Source: Thioclava sp. GXIMD2076 (lineage in GTDB: Bacteria > Pseudomonadota > Alphaproteobacteria > Rhodobacterales > Rhodobacteraceae). Taken from it: a stretch of 64,000 bases of DNA. Where the stretch lies: contig NZ_CP149932.1 in assembly GCF_037949795.1 (NCBI RefSeq), forward strand, positions 1,167,001 through 1,231,000, written 5' to 3'. The notes beneath the pieces are model-generated. The model was not told where the DNA came from and ran no database searches. It worked only from the letters and a program-made list of their open reading frames with translations. The number at the start of each line of letters is the position of its first letter. The first letter of the stretch is position 1. This document shows positions 50,878 to 60,350 of the stretch, piece after piece. The position numbers were made by a program, and so were the translations under genes.

Positions 50878-53056
50878 TCTGGGGGTCGATATCGATGGCA
50901 AGGCGCACATTATTGGGCAGGCGCACCTGCGCGACCCAACGCGCCAGCGCTGCCTGCAAGGGCGCGCGCTTATCGGCCTTCACCAGAAGCCGAACGCGGT
51001 GCCGCCCACGCACCCGCGCCACGGGGGCAGGGGCGGGGCCATAGACTGTCGCCTCGATCTCGCGCAGGGGACCTGACTGACGTGACAGCGCCTCGCCGAT
51101 GTCAAATAAGGGTTTCAGATCCGGTCCCGAGAGGATGATGCCTGCCATCCGCCCATAGGGCGGCACATGCTGCGCATGGCGCTGGGCGGCCTCGGCGCGC
51201 CAGAAGGCTTCCTCATCCCCACCCAAGATCGCACGGATCACAGGATGCTCTGGCTGATAGGTCTGCAACAGCGCCAGCCCTTCGGTCTCGGCGCGGCCCG
51301 CACGGCCCGCGACCTGCCGCATCAGCTGGAAGGTGCGCTCGGCGGCGCGCAGGTCCGACCCCTGCAGCCCCAGATCGGCATCGATCACCCCCACGAGCGA
51401 CAGTTTCGGGAAGTTATGCCCCTTGGCCACGATCTGCGTGCCGATAATGATATCCGCCCCGCCATTGGCAATATCGGAAATCGCCTCCTTCAGTGCCCGC
51501 GCGGTGGTGAACAGATCAGAGGACAGCACCGCCATCCGGCTGTCGGGGAAGCGCTCGCGCACCTCCTCGGCCAGACGCTCGACACCCGGACCCACAGGGG
51601 CCAGTTTCCCTTCGACCTGACAATTGGGGCATTGCGTGGGGATCGGTTTCGTCTCGCCGCATTGATGGCAGACAAGCTGCTTGAGGAACCGGTGCTCCAC
51701 CATCCGCGCATCGCACTGCTCACAGCCGATCTGGTGCCCGCAGGCCCGACAGATGGTGACCGGCGCATAACCACGACGGTTGAGAAACAGCATCGCCTGC
51801 TCGCCACGGCGGACCCGCTCGATCACCGCGCCCACCAGCGTCGGCCCGATCCAGTGTTGGCTCTCGATGGTCTCGTTACGCATATCGATGGGCCGCATCT
51901 CCGGCAGCTTCGATGCGCCAAACCGCGCCCCCAGATCGACCCGCGCATATTTGCCGGCCTCGGCATTGGCCCAGGTCTCAAGCGATGGTGTGGCCGAAGC
52001 CAACACCACCTGCGCCCCGCAAAGGGAGGCCCGCAACACCGCCATATCGCGGGCGTTATACAAGACACCCTCCTCCTGCTTGTAGGAGGTATCATGTTCC
52101 TCATCGACCACGATCAATCCCAGGTCACGGAAGGGCAGGAATAGCGCCGAACGGGCCCCCGCCACCATCTGCACCTCGCCCGTGGCCGTGGCCTTCCACA
52201 GCCGCCGCCGCTCGGTCTGGGTCACGCCCGAATGCCATTCGCCCGGCTTCGCCCCGAAGCGCGCCTCCACGCGGGCCAGAAACTCCGAGGACAAGGCGAT
52301 CTCGGGCAAAAGCACCAGCGCCTGCCGCCCCTGCCGCAGACAATCGGCCACTGCCTCCAGATAGACCTCCGTCTTGCCCGAGCCTGTGACGCCTTTCAGC
52401 AGAACCGGTGCAAACCCGCCCGAGCCATCCTCCAACCGTGCAACAGCCGCTTTTTGTGCCTCCGAGAGCACCTTTCCGGGCAAGGACGGATCAAGCCGCT
52501 CGAACGGCGCATCGCGGGGCACGTCCGCCTCCACAACCGCCCCCGAGGTCAGCATCCCCTTCACAACGGATGTGGTCACCCCCGCCAAAGCGGCCAATTC
52601 ACCCAGTTGGAACCCCGCTCCACCATGATCGCGCAGAACCTCCAATACCCGCGCCCGCGCATCGGTCATCCGTGGCGGCTCGCCCGCGCCCAGACGGTAG
52701 ATCTTGCGCAACCCCGGCGCATCGAACAGCCCCGGAGCACGGGTCGCCAGACGCAGCACCTGCGGCAGCGGTGTCATCGTATAGGCGGCCATCCGCATCA
52801 GGAACTGCCGCATATCCGCTTTCATCGGCGGCACATCCATCACTTGCAGCACGCGGCGCAATTTGGCTGCGGCAAAATCGCCATCTCCCGCGCCCCAGAC
52901 CACGCCCAGAACCTTGCGCGGCCCCAAAGGCACCATGACAAAAGCCCCCGCCCAACACCCGCCCTCGGGGGCAAGATAATCCAGCGGCCGCCCTACAGGC
53001 TCCGCCGTCAGCACCGAGACCCGCGCCCCGTCCGCAAACCAGTCCTGTCCGCTCAT
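50867..53056 (-). CDS. priA: Primosomal replication restart helicase PriA
   Basis: A 729-residue 3'-5' helicase. Walker [16 protein letters not shown] (near residue 237), Walker [17 protein letters not shown], a zinc-binding module with [13 protein letters not shown] and [17 protein letters not shown] (near 440-480), and [11 protein letters not shown] (motif VI) are present. The N-terminal 3'-DNA-binding domain begins [18 protein letters not shown]. PriA rebuilds collapsed replication forks. Start at 53056 (MSGQDWF); an upstream start at 53146 is not conserved. Its end overlaps a parS-like repeat. Confidence 0.95.
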   Translation of the reverse strand: MSGQDWFADGARVSVLTAEPVGRPLDYLAPEGGCWAGAFVMVPLGPRKVLGVVWGAGDGDFAAAKLRRVLQVMDVPPMKADMRQFLMRMAAYTMTPLPQVLRLATRAPGLFDAPGLRKIYRLGAGEPPRMTDARARVLEVLRDHGGAGFQLGELAALAGVTTSVVKGMLTSGAVVEADVPRDAPFERLDPSLPGKVLSEAQKAAVARLEDGSGGFAPVLLKGVTGSGKTEVYLEAVADCLRQGRQALVLLPEIALSSEFLARVEARFGAKPGEWHSGVTQTERRRLWKATATGEVQMVAGARSALFLPFRDLGLIVVDEEHDTSYKQEEGVLYNARDMAVLRASLCGAQVVLASATPSLETWANAEAGKYARVDLGARFGASKLPEMRPIDMRNETIESQHWIGPTLVGAVIERVRRGEQAMLFLNRRGYAPVTICRACGHQIGCEQCDARMVEHRFLKQLVCHQCGETKPIPTQCPNCQVEGKLAPVGPGVERLAEEVRERFPDSRMAVLSSDLFTTARALKEAISDIANGGADIIIGTQIVAKGHNFPKLSLVGVIDADLGLQGSDLRAAERTFQLMRQVAGRAGRAETEGLALLQTYQPEHPVIRAILGGDEEAFWRAEAAQRHAQHVPPYGRMAGIILSGPDLKPLFDIGEALSRQSGPLREIEATVYGPAPAPVARVRGRHRVRLLVKADKRAPLQAALARWVAQVRLPNNVRLAIDIDPQSFM

Positions 53057-53206
53057 GGCGCGCCTCCTTCCAGCGTCGATAAATATCCCGGGGGGAATTG
53101 GCCGCAGGCCAAGGGGGGCAGAGCCCCCGCTGCCCGCCATAACCACCCTTTCGCGACACCACGTTTTGCGCTATCAGTGCCGCGACTGCCCATCTGGAGG
53201 ACACCA

Positions 53207-53860
53207 ATGAAATTCTTCGTCGACACGGCCGATGTGGCCGCCATCAAGGAACTCAACGATCTCGGTATGGTCGATGGCGTAACCACCAACCCTTCGCTGA
53301 TCATGAAATCGGGGCGCGATATCCTCGAGGTGACCAAAGAGATCTGCGACATCGTCACCGGCCCGGTCTCGGCCGAGGTGGTCGCCACCGAAGCCAAGGA
53401 CATGATCGAAGAAGGTCTGAAGCTTGCCAAGATTTCCCCCAATATCGCGATCAAGGTTCCGCTGACCTGGGACGGTCTGACCGCGTGTAAGGCTTTCGCA
53501 TCCGAAGGCCATATGGTCAATGTCACCCTGTGCTTTACCGCGGCGCAAGCGATCCTTGCGGCCAAAGCCGGTGCGACCTTCATCTCCCCCTTCATCGGTC
53601 GTCTGGACGATATCAATCTCGACGGGCTGGAGCTGATCGAGGACATCCGCACCATCTATGACAATTACGAGTTCAAGACCGAGATTCTCGCGGCCTCGAT
53701 CCGTTCGGTCAACCACATCACCGATTGCGCCAAGATCGGTGCCGATGTCATCACCGCCCCGCCGGCTGTCATCAAGGGTATGGTCAAGCATGTGCTGACC
53801 GACAAGGGCCTCGAGCAGTTCATGGCGGACTGGGCCAAGACCGGCCAGAAAATCGTCTGA
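53207..53860 (+). CDS. fsa: Fructose-6-phosphate aldolase / transaldolase-like (class I, short type)
   Basis: A 217-residue (beta/alpha)8 enzyme with the Schiff-base Lys83 in [42 protein letters not shown] and [12 protein letters not shown] are shared by FsaA/TalC-type short transaldolases; many alphaproteobacterial members are annotated as transaldolase (tal) because they replace the long form in the pentose phosphate pathway. GGAGG precedes the ATG. It has its own terminator. Whether it acts as aldolase or transaldolase cannot be read from the sequence. Confidence 0.9.
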   Translation: MKFFVDTADVAAIKELNDLGMVDGVTTNPSLIMKSGRDILEVTKEICDIVTGPVSAEVVATEAKDMIEEGLKLAKISPNIAIKVPLTWDGLTACKAFASEGHMVNVTLCFTAAQAILAAKAGATFISPFIGRLDDINLDGLELIEDIRTIYDNYEFKTEILAASIRSVNHITDCAKIGADVITAPPAVIKGMVKHVLTDKGLEQFMADWAKTGQKIV

Positions 53861-53883
53861 TCACCGGATCGGCATGATCCAGG

Positions 53884-53907
53884 AAGGGGCCTCGGGGCCC
53901 CTTTTTC
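53884..53907 (+). terminator. Rho-independent terminator after fsa
   Basis: AAGGGGCC pairs with GGCCCCTT around a TCGG loop, followed by TTTC. Confidence 0.75.
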
Positions 53908-53927
53908 ATATCTGGCGGTGTCAGGTC

Positions 53928-54293
53928 CTAGGCCTTGACCTGTCGGGCGGTGCGCGGCGTCTCCGTGCCGCCGGATGCCGCGTCCGGCTGGCCGCTCCGC
54001 AAAAGCGTCAGAAGCGCATTGCGCAGGGCAGGATGGCGATGGGAAAGGCGCAGGAGCTCCTCGACATCATCATCGATATGCACGCCGAAAACGATATAGG
54101 GAAAGTTCAACCCGTTGGTCTGACAGATCTCTGTCAGGCTGCTGACCGTCGGGTCATTGCCATCCTTCAGGACAGAATGCAGATAGCCCGGCGATTTGCC
54201 TGCTTTCAACGAGGCTTGGCGCATCGAAATCCCGATACGCATAAGCTCTTTCTGAAGGCGGGAGCGAATTTCACTCGTCGAGTAACTAAGCAT
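53928..54293 (-). CDS. XRE-like HTH regulator
   Basis: A 121-residue protein. Residues 10-65 look like a Cro/C1-type HTH: LQKELMRIGISMRQASLKAGKSPGYLHSVLKDGNDPTVSSLTEIC, with LSVG-type spacing and an acceptable helix 3 (SPGYLHSVLK). The second half (FGVHIDDDVEELLRLSHRHPALRNALLTLL) is helical and may form a dimer interface, ending in an unstructured tail. It is divergent from the DUF484-xerC pair, with 191 AT-rich bases between, so it may control that unit or itself. Confidence 0.7.
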   Translation of the reverse strand: MLSYSTSEIRSRLQKELMRIGISMRQASLKAGKSPGYLHSVLKDGNDPTVSSLTEICQTNGLNFPYIVFGVHIDDDVEELLRLSHRHPALRNALLTLLRSGQPDAASGGTETPRTARQVKA

Positions 54294-54484
54294 GGTTATT
54301 TTATTTAGCTCTTAAATTCACGAAGAGTAAGTCTAATTTTCTTTTATGTTCACTGACATACTCAATGAATCCAATCTAATAGCTCATGACCGGAATTCGT
54401 TGGCTGTCTTCGCGTGAACCTCTTGGGAAAAATGCGGAAATTTGGTAGATTAGCTGACAGAGCCGTTTTTAAAGGCATTTTTCC

Positions 54485-55201
54485 ATGACACAAGCCGGTT
54501 TGACGCAGCCCTTGCGTGAAAAGATTCTGTCCGACCCCGATCTCATTCTGGATGATCCGGCCCTGATGCAGGTGCTGATCGGTGCCGATGATGTGATCGG
54601 GGCGGGGAAGGTTGTCGATCTGCGCTCGGTTGCAATGAGACGGCTCGAGAGCCGTCTGGACCGGCTCGAGGATACCCATCGCTCCGTGATTGCCGCGGCT
54701 TACGAAAATCTCGCGGGTACCTATCAGATCCACCGTGCGGTCCTGTCGCTGCTTGCGCCGCTGGAATTCCGAGGTTTTCTGGCGGTTCTGCATGAGGAAG
54801 TGGCCGAAATCCTCGAGGTCCAGTCGATCCGGCTGGTGCTCGAGACCCATCAATCCGAGGCCGATCCGGCACTGCGGCATATGGGCAAGGTGCTCTGTCT
54901 GGCCGAGCCGGGATTTTCCGCCGAATATATGCGTGACGGACGTCATGCCTCTCAGGATCCGATCCTGCTGCGCAAGACCCCCGAGGCGGGCACACCCGTC
55001 CATGATACACGTCCTGACAGCCAGTCCGAAGCGATCCGGTCGGAGGCCGTTCTGGCGCTGGATCTGGGGGCGGGGCGGCTGCCGGCGATGCTGGTGTTGG
55101 GGTCGAACGATCCCAACCGGTTCAAGGTTTCGCAAGGCACCGATCTTCTTGGCTTTTTCGGCGCGGTCTTCGAGCGTATGATGCAGAGGTTTCTGGGGTA
55201 G
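54485..55201 (+). CDS. DUF484 family protein
   Basis: A 238-residue protein with the DUF484 layout: LREKILSDPDLILDDPALM (residues 10-28), a coiled-coil helix with RRLESRLDRLEDTHRSVIAAAYEN (by position 50-73), and a GAF-like C-terminal domain (from about 85, SLLAPLEFRGFLAVLHEEV and AMLVLGSNDPNRFKVSQGTDLLGFFGAVF). DUF484 proteins are almost always encoded just before xerC, as here (3 bases apart). Function is unknown; a regulatory GAF-like fold is inferred. Confidence 0.85.
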   Translation: MTQAGLTQPLREKILSDPDLILDDPALMQVLIGADDVIGAGKVVDLRSVAMRRLESRLDRLEDTHRSVIAAAYENLAGTYQIHRAVLSLLAPLEFRGFLAVLHEEVAEILEVQSIRLVLETHQSEADPALRHMGKVLCLAEPGFSAEYMRDGRHASQDPILLRKTPEAGTPVHDTRPDSQSEAIRSEAVLALDLGAGRLPAMLVLGSNDPNRFKVSQGTDLLGFFGAVFERMMQRFLG

Positions 55202-55204
55202 GTC

Positions 55205-56125
55205 ATGATTGGTATGTCGGACGGGCTGCGCGATGCGATGCAGCGTTGGCTTTTGCATCTGCGCGGGCTCGAAGGAGCCTCCGAGCAGACGATCATCGCC
55301 TATGGCGCGGATCTGCGGGGGTTTCTGGCCTTTATGCACCAGTATCACGGCGAATCGCTGGGCGTTGCGCGGATCGCACGGCTGAGCACCGGCGATATGC
55401 GGGCATGGATGGCACATGAGCGGGGGCGGGGGCTTTCGGCGCGCTCTCTGGCGCGCGCGTTGTCTTCGCTGAAAAGCTTCATCCGCTGGCTGTCGGATCG
55501 CGAGGGGTTCGACGCGACCGCACCCCTCTCGGCCCGTCCGCCGCGGTTCCAGCGCAAATTGCCCCGTCCGCTGGCCGAGGATGCGGCGGTCGCGATGATC
55601 GAGCAGGTCGATCTGCAGGCGCAGGACCCCTGGGTGGCGGCGCGAGACACCGCCGTGCTGACGCTTCTCTATGGTTGCGGGCTGCGGATTTCGGAGGCGC
55701 TGTCGCTGACTGGCGCCGATCTTCCTCTGGGCGATAGCCTGACGATCATGGGCAAGGGGCGCAAGGAGCGGATGGTGCCGCTTCTGCCGGTGGCGCGCCA
55801 ATCGGTCGAAACCTATCTCGGGCTCTGCCCCTTCCCGATGGCTCAGGACATGCCGATCTTCCGTGGCAAGCGGGGCGGGGCGCTGAACGGGCGGCTGATT
55901 GCGAAGGCGATGGAGCGGGCTCGCATGGCGCTGGGGCTTCCGGCGACGGCCACGCCGCATGCCATGCGCCATAGTTTCGCGACCCATCTCCTGAGCCATG
56001 GCGGCGATTTGCGGGCGATTCAGGAGCTTCTGGGCCATGCCAGTCTGGCCACGACGCAGGTCTACACGGCGGTCGATCAGGCGCGGCTTATGGAGGTGTA
56101 TCGCGCGGCCCATCCGCGCCGCTAA
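55205..56125 (+). CDS. xerC: Tyrosine recombinase XerC
   Basis: A 306-residue site-specific recombinase. The SAM-like N-terminal core-binding domain (LRGLEGASEQTIIAYGADLRGFL region) precedes the catalytic domain, which carries Arg in YGCGLRISEAL, Lys in GKGRKERMVP, His-x2-Arg in HAMRHSFATHLL, His in LGHASLATTQVY and the nucleophile Tyr in QVYTAVDQ. With XerD it resolves chromosome dimers at dif. Operonic with DUF484, which indicates the housekeeping enzyme rather than an integrase of a mobile element. Confidence 0.94.
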   Translation: MIGMSDGLRDAMQRWLLHLRGLEGASEQTIIAYGADLRGFLAFMHQYHGESLGVARIARLSTGDMRAWMAHERGRGLSARSLARALSSLKSFIRWLSDREGFDATAPLSARPPRFQRKLPRPLAEDAAVAMIEQVDLQAQDPWVAARDTAVLTLLYGCGLRISEALSLTGADLPLGDSLTIMGKGRKERMVPLLPVARQSVETYLGLCPFPMAQDMPIFRGKRGGALNGRLIAKAMERARMALGLPATATPHAMRHSFATHLLSHGGDLRAIQELLGHASLATTQVYTAVDQARLMEVYRAAHPRR

Positions 56126-56292
56126 TGGAAAGAGCCGGTAACCGGAATTTTCCGGTTATCGTTAGGTAAATTTTTAAATGTAAACCGGCTACCTATCAGA
56201 AATGTCAATGGGTTAACCATATTCTGGCAAGGTTTCGTTCATTTTGCGGGCGCAGTTTCTGGAGACGTTTCAAGTTCAGAAAGGAACGCGAT

Positions 56293-56886
56293 ATGAACGT
56301 ATCCACCCTTGCCAGTAGTGCAAGTGTCGCGTCCGCGCTGCAGGCTCTCATGGCCACAAGCAGCACGACGACGGACGATGACGAAAGCACGACTGACGTC
56401 GGGGAGACGCAGGCTGCAGCTCCCCCTCCGCCGCCCCCTCCCCCCCCTTCCGGCAGCGGCGCCGATTCCGAATCCATGTTTGTTTCTTTGTTTGGCGATA
56501 CGAGCGAGGCCTCGTCATCGTCCTCGACGACCAGTTCAACGGTTACACTGAGCGATGATGAAGAGGTCTTCGATCTCGATGGCGATGGTGCCCTCTCCTC
56601 GATGGAGCAGGCGGCCTATGACGCATCGCTCGGCGAGGAAGCGGTCTCGGAGACCGACGGGACGGAGGCTGCGATGATGATGCCCCCGCCGCCTCCGGGG
56701 CCGCCGCCGGGTCCGCCACCGTCCGATGAGGATGAAGGCGTCCCGACAGCCCAGTCTGTTATTGAATCACTGGCTGCTACAGCTACCGAGGATGCCGAGA
56801 CGGCGGATGCGCAGGATGACATGCGCCGTGTTCAGCAGTTTGAGCAACTTCTGGCAGAAACGCTTGGAGGCGTGTTGCAGGGCTGA
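56293..56886 (+). CDS. Low-complexity protein with one EF-hand and polyproline tracts
   Basis: A 197-residue protein without recognisable full-length family. From the N-terminus: a Ser/Ala/Thr-rich helix (VSTLASSASVASALQALMA), an acidic TTDDDESTTD region, a run of nine Pro, a Ser/Thr tract, then DLDGDGALSSMEQ (near residues 95-107), which fits an EF-hand loop (D-x-D-x-D-G-x-L-x-x-x-E), a PPPPPGPPPGPPP tract and a C-terminal helix (RRVQQFEQLLAETL). No signal peptide. AAAGGAA lies before the ATG. The upstream region has AT-rich spans and TTAACCAT at 56213. It ends at a good terminator. Confidence 0.65.
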   Translation: MNVSTLASSASVASALQALMATSSTTTDDDESTTDVGETQAAAPPPPPPPPPSGSGADSESMFVSLFGDTSEASSSSSTTSSTVTLSDDEEVFDLDGDGALSSMEQAAYDASLGEEAVSETDGTEAAMMMPPPPPGPPPGPPPSDEDEGVPTAQSVIESLAATATEDAETADAQDDMRRVQQFEQLLAETLGGVLQG

Positions 56887-56916
56887 ACCGCGGCCCGAGA
56901 GACATGGCTTGAACGG

Positions 56917-56944
56917 GAAGGGCGGCTCTGCGCTGCCCTTCTTT
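56917..56944 (+). terminator. Terminator after the EF-hand protein gene
   Basis: GAAGGGCGGC (56917-56926) pairs with GCTGCCCTTC (56932-56941, one G-U) across a 5-nt loop, followed by TTT. Confidence 0.7.
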
Positions 56945-57051
56945 ATGCCTGAGGCCGGATGTTTCCGCAGCCCTGTGCGATATGTATCATATCCGTCCTA
57001 CCGGTCCGCCCCGTGCCATGTCAGCGCTTGAACCACCGCAGTCTTTGCGGC

Positions 57052-57768
57052 ATGACCAAAGACATGATGATAAGAACCAAAGCCCTATCGGTCCATTTCC
57101 TTACCGCAACCGGCGCGGTGTTTTCCCTGCTGGCGCTTGATGCCGCGGTCGAACGTAACTGGAGCGTCATGTTCCTGTGGCTCGTCGTGGCGCTGGTCGT
57201 TGACGGGATCGATGGCCCCTTGGCACGACGCTATGACGTGAAACATAACGCACCGGTTTTCGATGGCGTGCTGATGGATCTGATTATCGACTATCTCACC
57301 TATGTCTTTATCCCCGCCTATGCGCTGTTCAAATCCGACCTGTTGCCGGGCTGGCCGGGCTGGCTCGTGGTGGTGGCGATTACCTATTTCAGCGTGGTGT
57401 ATTTCTCGGATACACGAATGAAAACAAAGGATAACTCCTTCTCAGGTTTCCCGGGATGCTGGAATATGGTGGCGATTGTGGTTTTTGCGACGACGCCTTC
57501 GCCGCCAGTCATTCTGGTGCTGGTGCTGATCTGCACGATCGCGATGTTCCTGCCGCTGAAGTTCATCCACCCCGTGCGCACACAGCGCTGGCGCAAGCTG
57601 TCGCTGCCGGTAGCGCTGGCGTGGGTAGTGTTTGCCGCCATTGCCGCCTGGACCGATTTCCAGTCGGGGCCGCTGGTGCATAGCGGTCTGGTGGTGACCT
57701 CGCTCTACCTGCTTTTTGTCGGGATCGTTCAACAGCTGGTGCCGATAAAGACCGCCGCTTCTCGCTGA
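57052..57768 (+). CDS. pcs: Phosphatidylcholine synthase
   Basis: A 238-residue CDP-alcohol phosphotransferase with seven or eight membrane helices. The family motif is present as DGPLAR (residues 60-65) followed after a longer insert by DGVLMDLIID, matching DG-x2-AR-x(8-12)-G-x3-D-x3-D. YLTYVFIPAYAL and FSGFPGCWNMVAIVVFAT are typical of bacterial Pcs, which joins CDP-diacylglycerol to choline. It fits with the choline/betaine-type transporter gene downstream. ATGs at 57052, 57064 and 57067 are possible. Ends at a strong terminator. Confidence 0.9.
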   Translation: MTKDMMIRTKALSVHFLTATGAVFSLLALDAAVERNWSVMFLWLVVALVVDGIDGPLARRYDVKHNAPVFDGVLMDLIIDYLTYVFIPAYALFKSDLLPGWPGWLVVVAITYFSVVYFSDTRMKTKDNSFSGFPGCWNMVAIVVFATTPSPPVILVLVLICTIAMFLPLKFIHPVRTQRWRKLSLPVALAWVVFAAIAAWTDFQSGPLVHSGLVVTSLYLLFVGIVQQLVPIKTAASR

Positions 57769-57797
57769 GGCGATCCGGACATAGTCATCTTTTTGCG

Positions 57798-57824
57798 ATC
57801 CGTCGGGGAACCCGGCGGATTTTT
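57798..57824 (+). terminator. Rho-independent terminator after pcs
   Basis: ATCCGTCGGG pairs with CCCGGCGGAT (10 bp, one G-U) over GAA, followed by TTTTG. Confidence 0.8.
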
Positions 57825-58020
57825 GCTTGTTCCTATGGTGGAAAGTTTTTGAGAGATAGTCCATAAGCGCCACGAAATGTCGTTTTTGGAATATCCCTTT
57901 GCGGACGCGACGCTGTGATGGGTCGGGGCTGTGCGGAAAATCGCGCAGCACGGGCCGTGCGGCGTTCTGGCCGCGGAGCTCACCAGAACGATAAAAGTGA
58001 AACGGGACAGGAGAGACTGC

Positions 58021-59643
58021 ATGGCAGAGTCAAGGGATCAGGATGAAGATCTGGGTGTACCCGCGCCCGAGGGCACGGCTGCCCCGATCGATACCGATTA
58101 CAGCGTCGGTCAGGATAATATCGAAGGCAGTGTCGGGCGGATCGCGTTCGACATCCATAACCCGGTTTTCGCCATCTCCGGCGCGGCTGTCGTTCTTTTC
58201 GTGCTGTTTACGTTGGTCTTCCCCGACACCGCGCAGGGCCTCTTCAGCTGGCTCTTCTCGTCGGTGACCGGCGGGTTCGACTGGTTCTTCCTGACGGCGG
58301 GCGACATCTTCGTGCTGTTCAGCCTGTTCCTGATCGTCTCGCCTTGGGGCAAGATCCGCTTGGGCGGGTCCGAGGCCACGCCTGATTTCGGTTATCCGGC
58401 ATGGTTTGCCATGCTCTTTGCCGCAGGCATGGGCATCGGGCTGATGTTCTATGGCGTGGGCGAGCCGCTGACCCATTTCTCGACTTCTTTCGCCGGTGCC
58501 GCCGGTGCGCCGCTTGGCGGGGCCGAGGGCGACAACGAGGCCGCCTTCAAGCTGGGTATGGCCGCGACCATCTATCACTGGGCGCTGCATCCTTGGGCGA
58601 TCTATGCGGTTCTGGCCCTCGCGCTGGCGCTGTTCTCCTATAACAAGGGCCTGCCGCTGACGATCCGCTCGGCCTTCTACCCGATTTTGGGCGAGCGCAT
58701 CTGGGGCTGGCCGGGCCATGTCATCGATATTCTGGCGGTATTCGCGACGCTCTTCGGTCTGGCGACCTCGCTGGGCCTTGGCGCCACGCAGGCCAATGCC
58801 GGTCTGCATGCGGTCTTCGGTATTCCGATCTCGACCACCATCCAGGTGATCCTGATTGCGGCCATCACCGGTGTCGCGTTGATCTCGGTGCTGCGCGGGC
58901 TCGAGGGCGGCGTGCAGAAACTCTCCGAGATCAATATGATTCTCGCGCTGGTGCTTCTGCTTTTCGTGCTGTTCACCGGTCCGACGCTGACGCTTCTGGG
59001 CGATATCGGCACGGGGCTTGGCGCCTATCTGACCGAGCTTCCGGCGCTGTCGAACCCGTTCGGGCGTGAGGATACCGGCTTTGTTCAGGGCTGGACCTCC
59101 TATTACTGGGCATGGTGGATCAGCTGGTCGCCGTTCGTGGGCATGTTCATCGCGCGTGTCTCGCGCGGGCGCACCGTGCGCGAGTTCATCGTCTGCGTAC
59201 TGCTGATCCCGTCGCTGGCCTGTGTGGTCTGGATGTCGATCTTTGGCGGTGTCGCGCTGCAACAGGTGATCATGGATGGCTATCAGGGCGCGGTGGATGC
59301 CGATATCTCGGTGAAGCTGTTCCGTGTGCTCGACCAGCTGCCGCTGTCGCAGATCACCTCCGTGGTGGGGGTGATCCTCGTGATCGTCTTCTTCGTGACC
59401 TCCTCGGATTCGGGCTCGCTGGTGATCGACACGATCACCGCAGGCGGCAAGGTCGATGCGCCGGTCCCGCAGCGGGTGTTCTGGGCGACGTTCGAGGGCG
59501 TCGTGGCGATTGTGCTGCTTCTGGGCGGTGGCCTGTCGGCGCTGCAATCGATGGTCATCTCGACGGGGTTGCCCTTCACCATCGTGCTTCTGGTGATGTG
59601 CTATTCCATCGTGAAGGGGCTGCAGGCGGAAAAGAAGGCCTGA
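58021..59643 (+). CDS. BCCT-family (choline/betaine/carnitine) transporter
   Basis: A 540-residue membrane protein with about 12 helices and a short acidic N-terminal tail. The glycine-rich unwound helix GMGIGLMFYGVGEPL (near residue 137) and the aromatic-rich WTSYYWAWWISWSPFVGMFIARVSRGRT (near 360) are BCCT hallmarks, the latter holding the Trp residues of the substrate box. GMGIGL (rather than GIGIGLL) is common in sodium- or proton-coupled BetT/OpuD types. AGGAGAG precedes the ATG. It imports choline or betaine; pcs, just upstream, uses choline. Regulated separately, as a terminator lies between. Confidence 0.9.
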   Translation: MAESRDQDEDLGVPAPEGTAAPIDTDYSVGQDNIEGSVGRIAFDIHNPVFAISGAAVVLFVLFTLVFPDTAQGLFSWLFSSVTGGFDWFFLTAGDIFVLFSLFLIVSPWGKIRLGGSEATPDFGYPAWFAMLFAAGMGIGLMFYGVGEPLTHFSTSFAGAAGAPLGGAEGDNEAAFKLGMAATIYHWALHPWAIYAVLALALALFSYNKGLPLTIRSAFYPILGERIWGWPGHVIDILAVFATLFGLATSLGLGATQANAGLHAVFGIPISTTIQVILIAAITGVALISVLRGLEGGVQKLSEINMILALVLLLFVLFTGPTLTLLGDIGTGLGAYLTELPALSNPFGREDTGFVQGWTSYYWAWWISWSPFVGMFIARVSRGRTVREFIVCVLLIPSLACVVWMSIFGGVALQQVIMDGYQGAVDADISVKLFRVLDQLPLSQITSVVGVILVIVFFVTSSDSGSLVIDTITAGGKVDAPVPQRVFWATFEGVVAIVLLLGGGLSALQSMVISTGLPFTIVLLVMCYSIVKGLQAEKKA

Positions 59644-59662
59644 GCGAGATCTCCGAACTGTG

Positions 59663-59692
59663 AAACGGGCGCCTCTCGGGGCGCCCGTTTCC
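59663..59692 (+). terminator. Rho-independent terminator after the BCCT gene
   Basis: AAACGGGCGCC (59663-59673) pairs with GGCGCCCGTTT (59680-59690); the terminal TTT follows. 11-bp stem. Confidence 0.8.
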
Positions 59693-59741
59693 ATTTGATC
59701 CATGCGTCCTATCTGTGCAGCCCATGCCCGAGGAGGCCCGC

Positions 59742-60296
59742 ATGACCTATGACCACCCCGCAGATGTTCTGGAGTTTTGGTTCGCGCCCGAGCACCGCGA
59801 GAGCTGGTTCGAGAAGAACGAGCTGTTCGACGGCCTTATCCGCGACCGGTTCGGGCCGCTACAGGCGCAGGCCACAGAGGGCGCTCTGGCGGCATGGCGC
59901 GAGAAGGCCGAAAGCGCTCTGGCGCTGGTGATCCTGCTCGACCAGTTTCCCCGCAATATGTTCCGTGGCACGGGCCATGCTTTTGCCAGCGATGCCCGGG
60001 CGCGCGAGGTGGCCGGGCACGCTCTGACGCAGGGATTTGATGCGCAAGTGAAGGCGCTCGACCCACAGGCACCGGCCTTTTTCTATCTGCCCTTCATGCA
60101 TTCCGAGGATCTGGCCGATCAGGACCGCGCCGTAGCGCTTTACGAGGCGGCGGAGGATGAGAACGGGTTGCGCTTTGCCCATGCACATCGCGACATCATC
60201 GCGCGGTTCGGGCGTTTCCCGCATCGCAACGCGGCGCTCAAACGCGAGAGCACCAAGGAAGAACTGGCCTTTCTGGAAACACATAAAGGCTTTTGA
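59742..60296 (+). CDS. DUF924 family protein
   Basis: A 184-residue all-helical protein matching DUF924: VLEFWFAPEHRESWFEKNELFD (start), LALVILLDQFPRNMFRGTGHAFASD (residues 65-90), and FFYLPFMHSEDLADQ, HAHRDIIARFGRFPHRNAAL in the second half. The TPR-like fold is conserved across proteobacteria; function is unknown. The ATG at 59742 is preceded by GAGGAGG; an in-frame ATG at 59715 has no ribosome site. Confidence 0.88.
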   Translation: MTYDHPADVLEFWFAPEHRESWFEKNELFDGLIRDRFGPLQAQATEGALAAWREKAESALALVILLDQFPRNMFRGTGHAFASDARAREVAGHALTQGFDAQVKALDPQAPAFFYLPFMHSEDLADQDRAVALYEAAEDENGLRFAHAHRDIIARFGRFPHRNAALKRESTKEELAFLETHKGF

Positions 60297-60350
60297 CGCC
60301 TTTTTCTCCGTGGGCAGAGGCCCTATGATCGGGCCCAAGACAAGAGGATC

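Noticed and set aside
54362..56113. 583-codon minus-strand frame opposite DUF484 and xerC
   Set aside because: XerC has its whole catalytic set on the plus strand; the antisense product is His/Arg-rich without motifs.
55205..56125. Tyrosine recombinase as a sign of a genomic island
   Set aside because: The DUF484-xerC pairing and the protein's length identify the housekeeping XerC, and no att repeats or mobile genes surround it.
58030..59703. 557-codon minus-strand frame opposite the BCCT gene
   Set aside because: Antisense to a clear membrane transporter; the product is highly charged and repetitive, as expected for the complement of hydrophobic codons.
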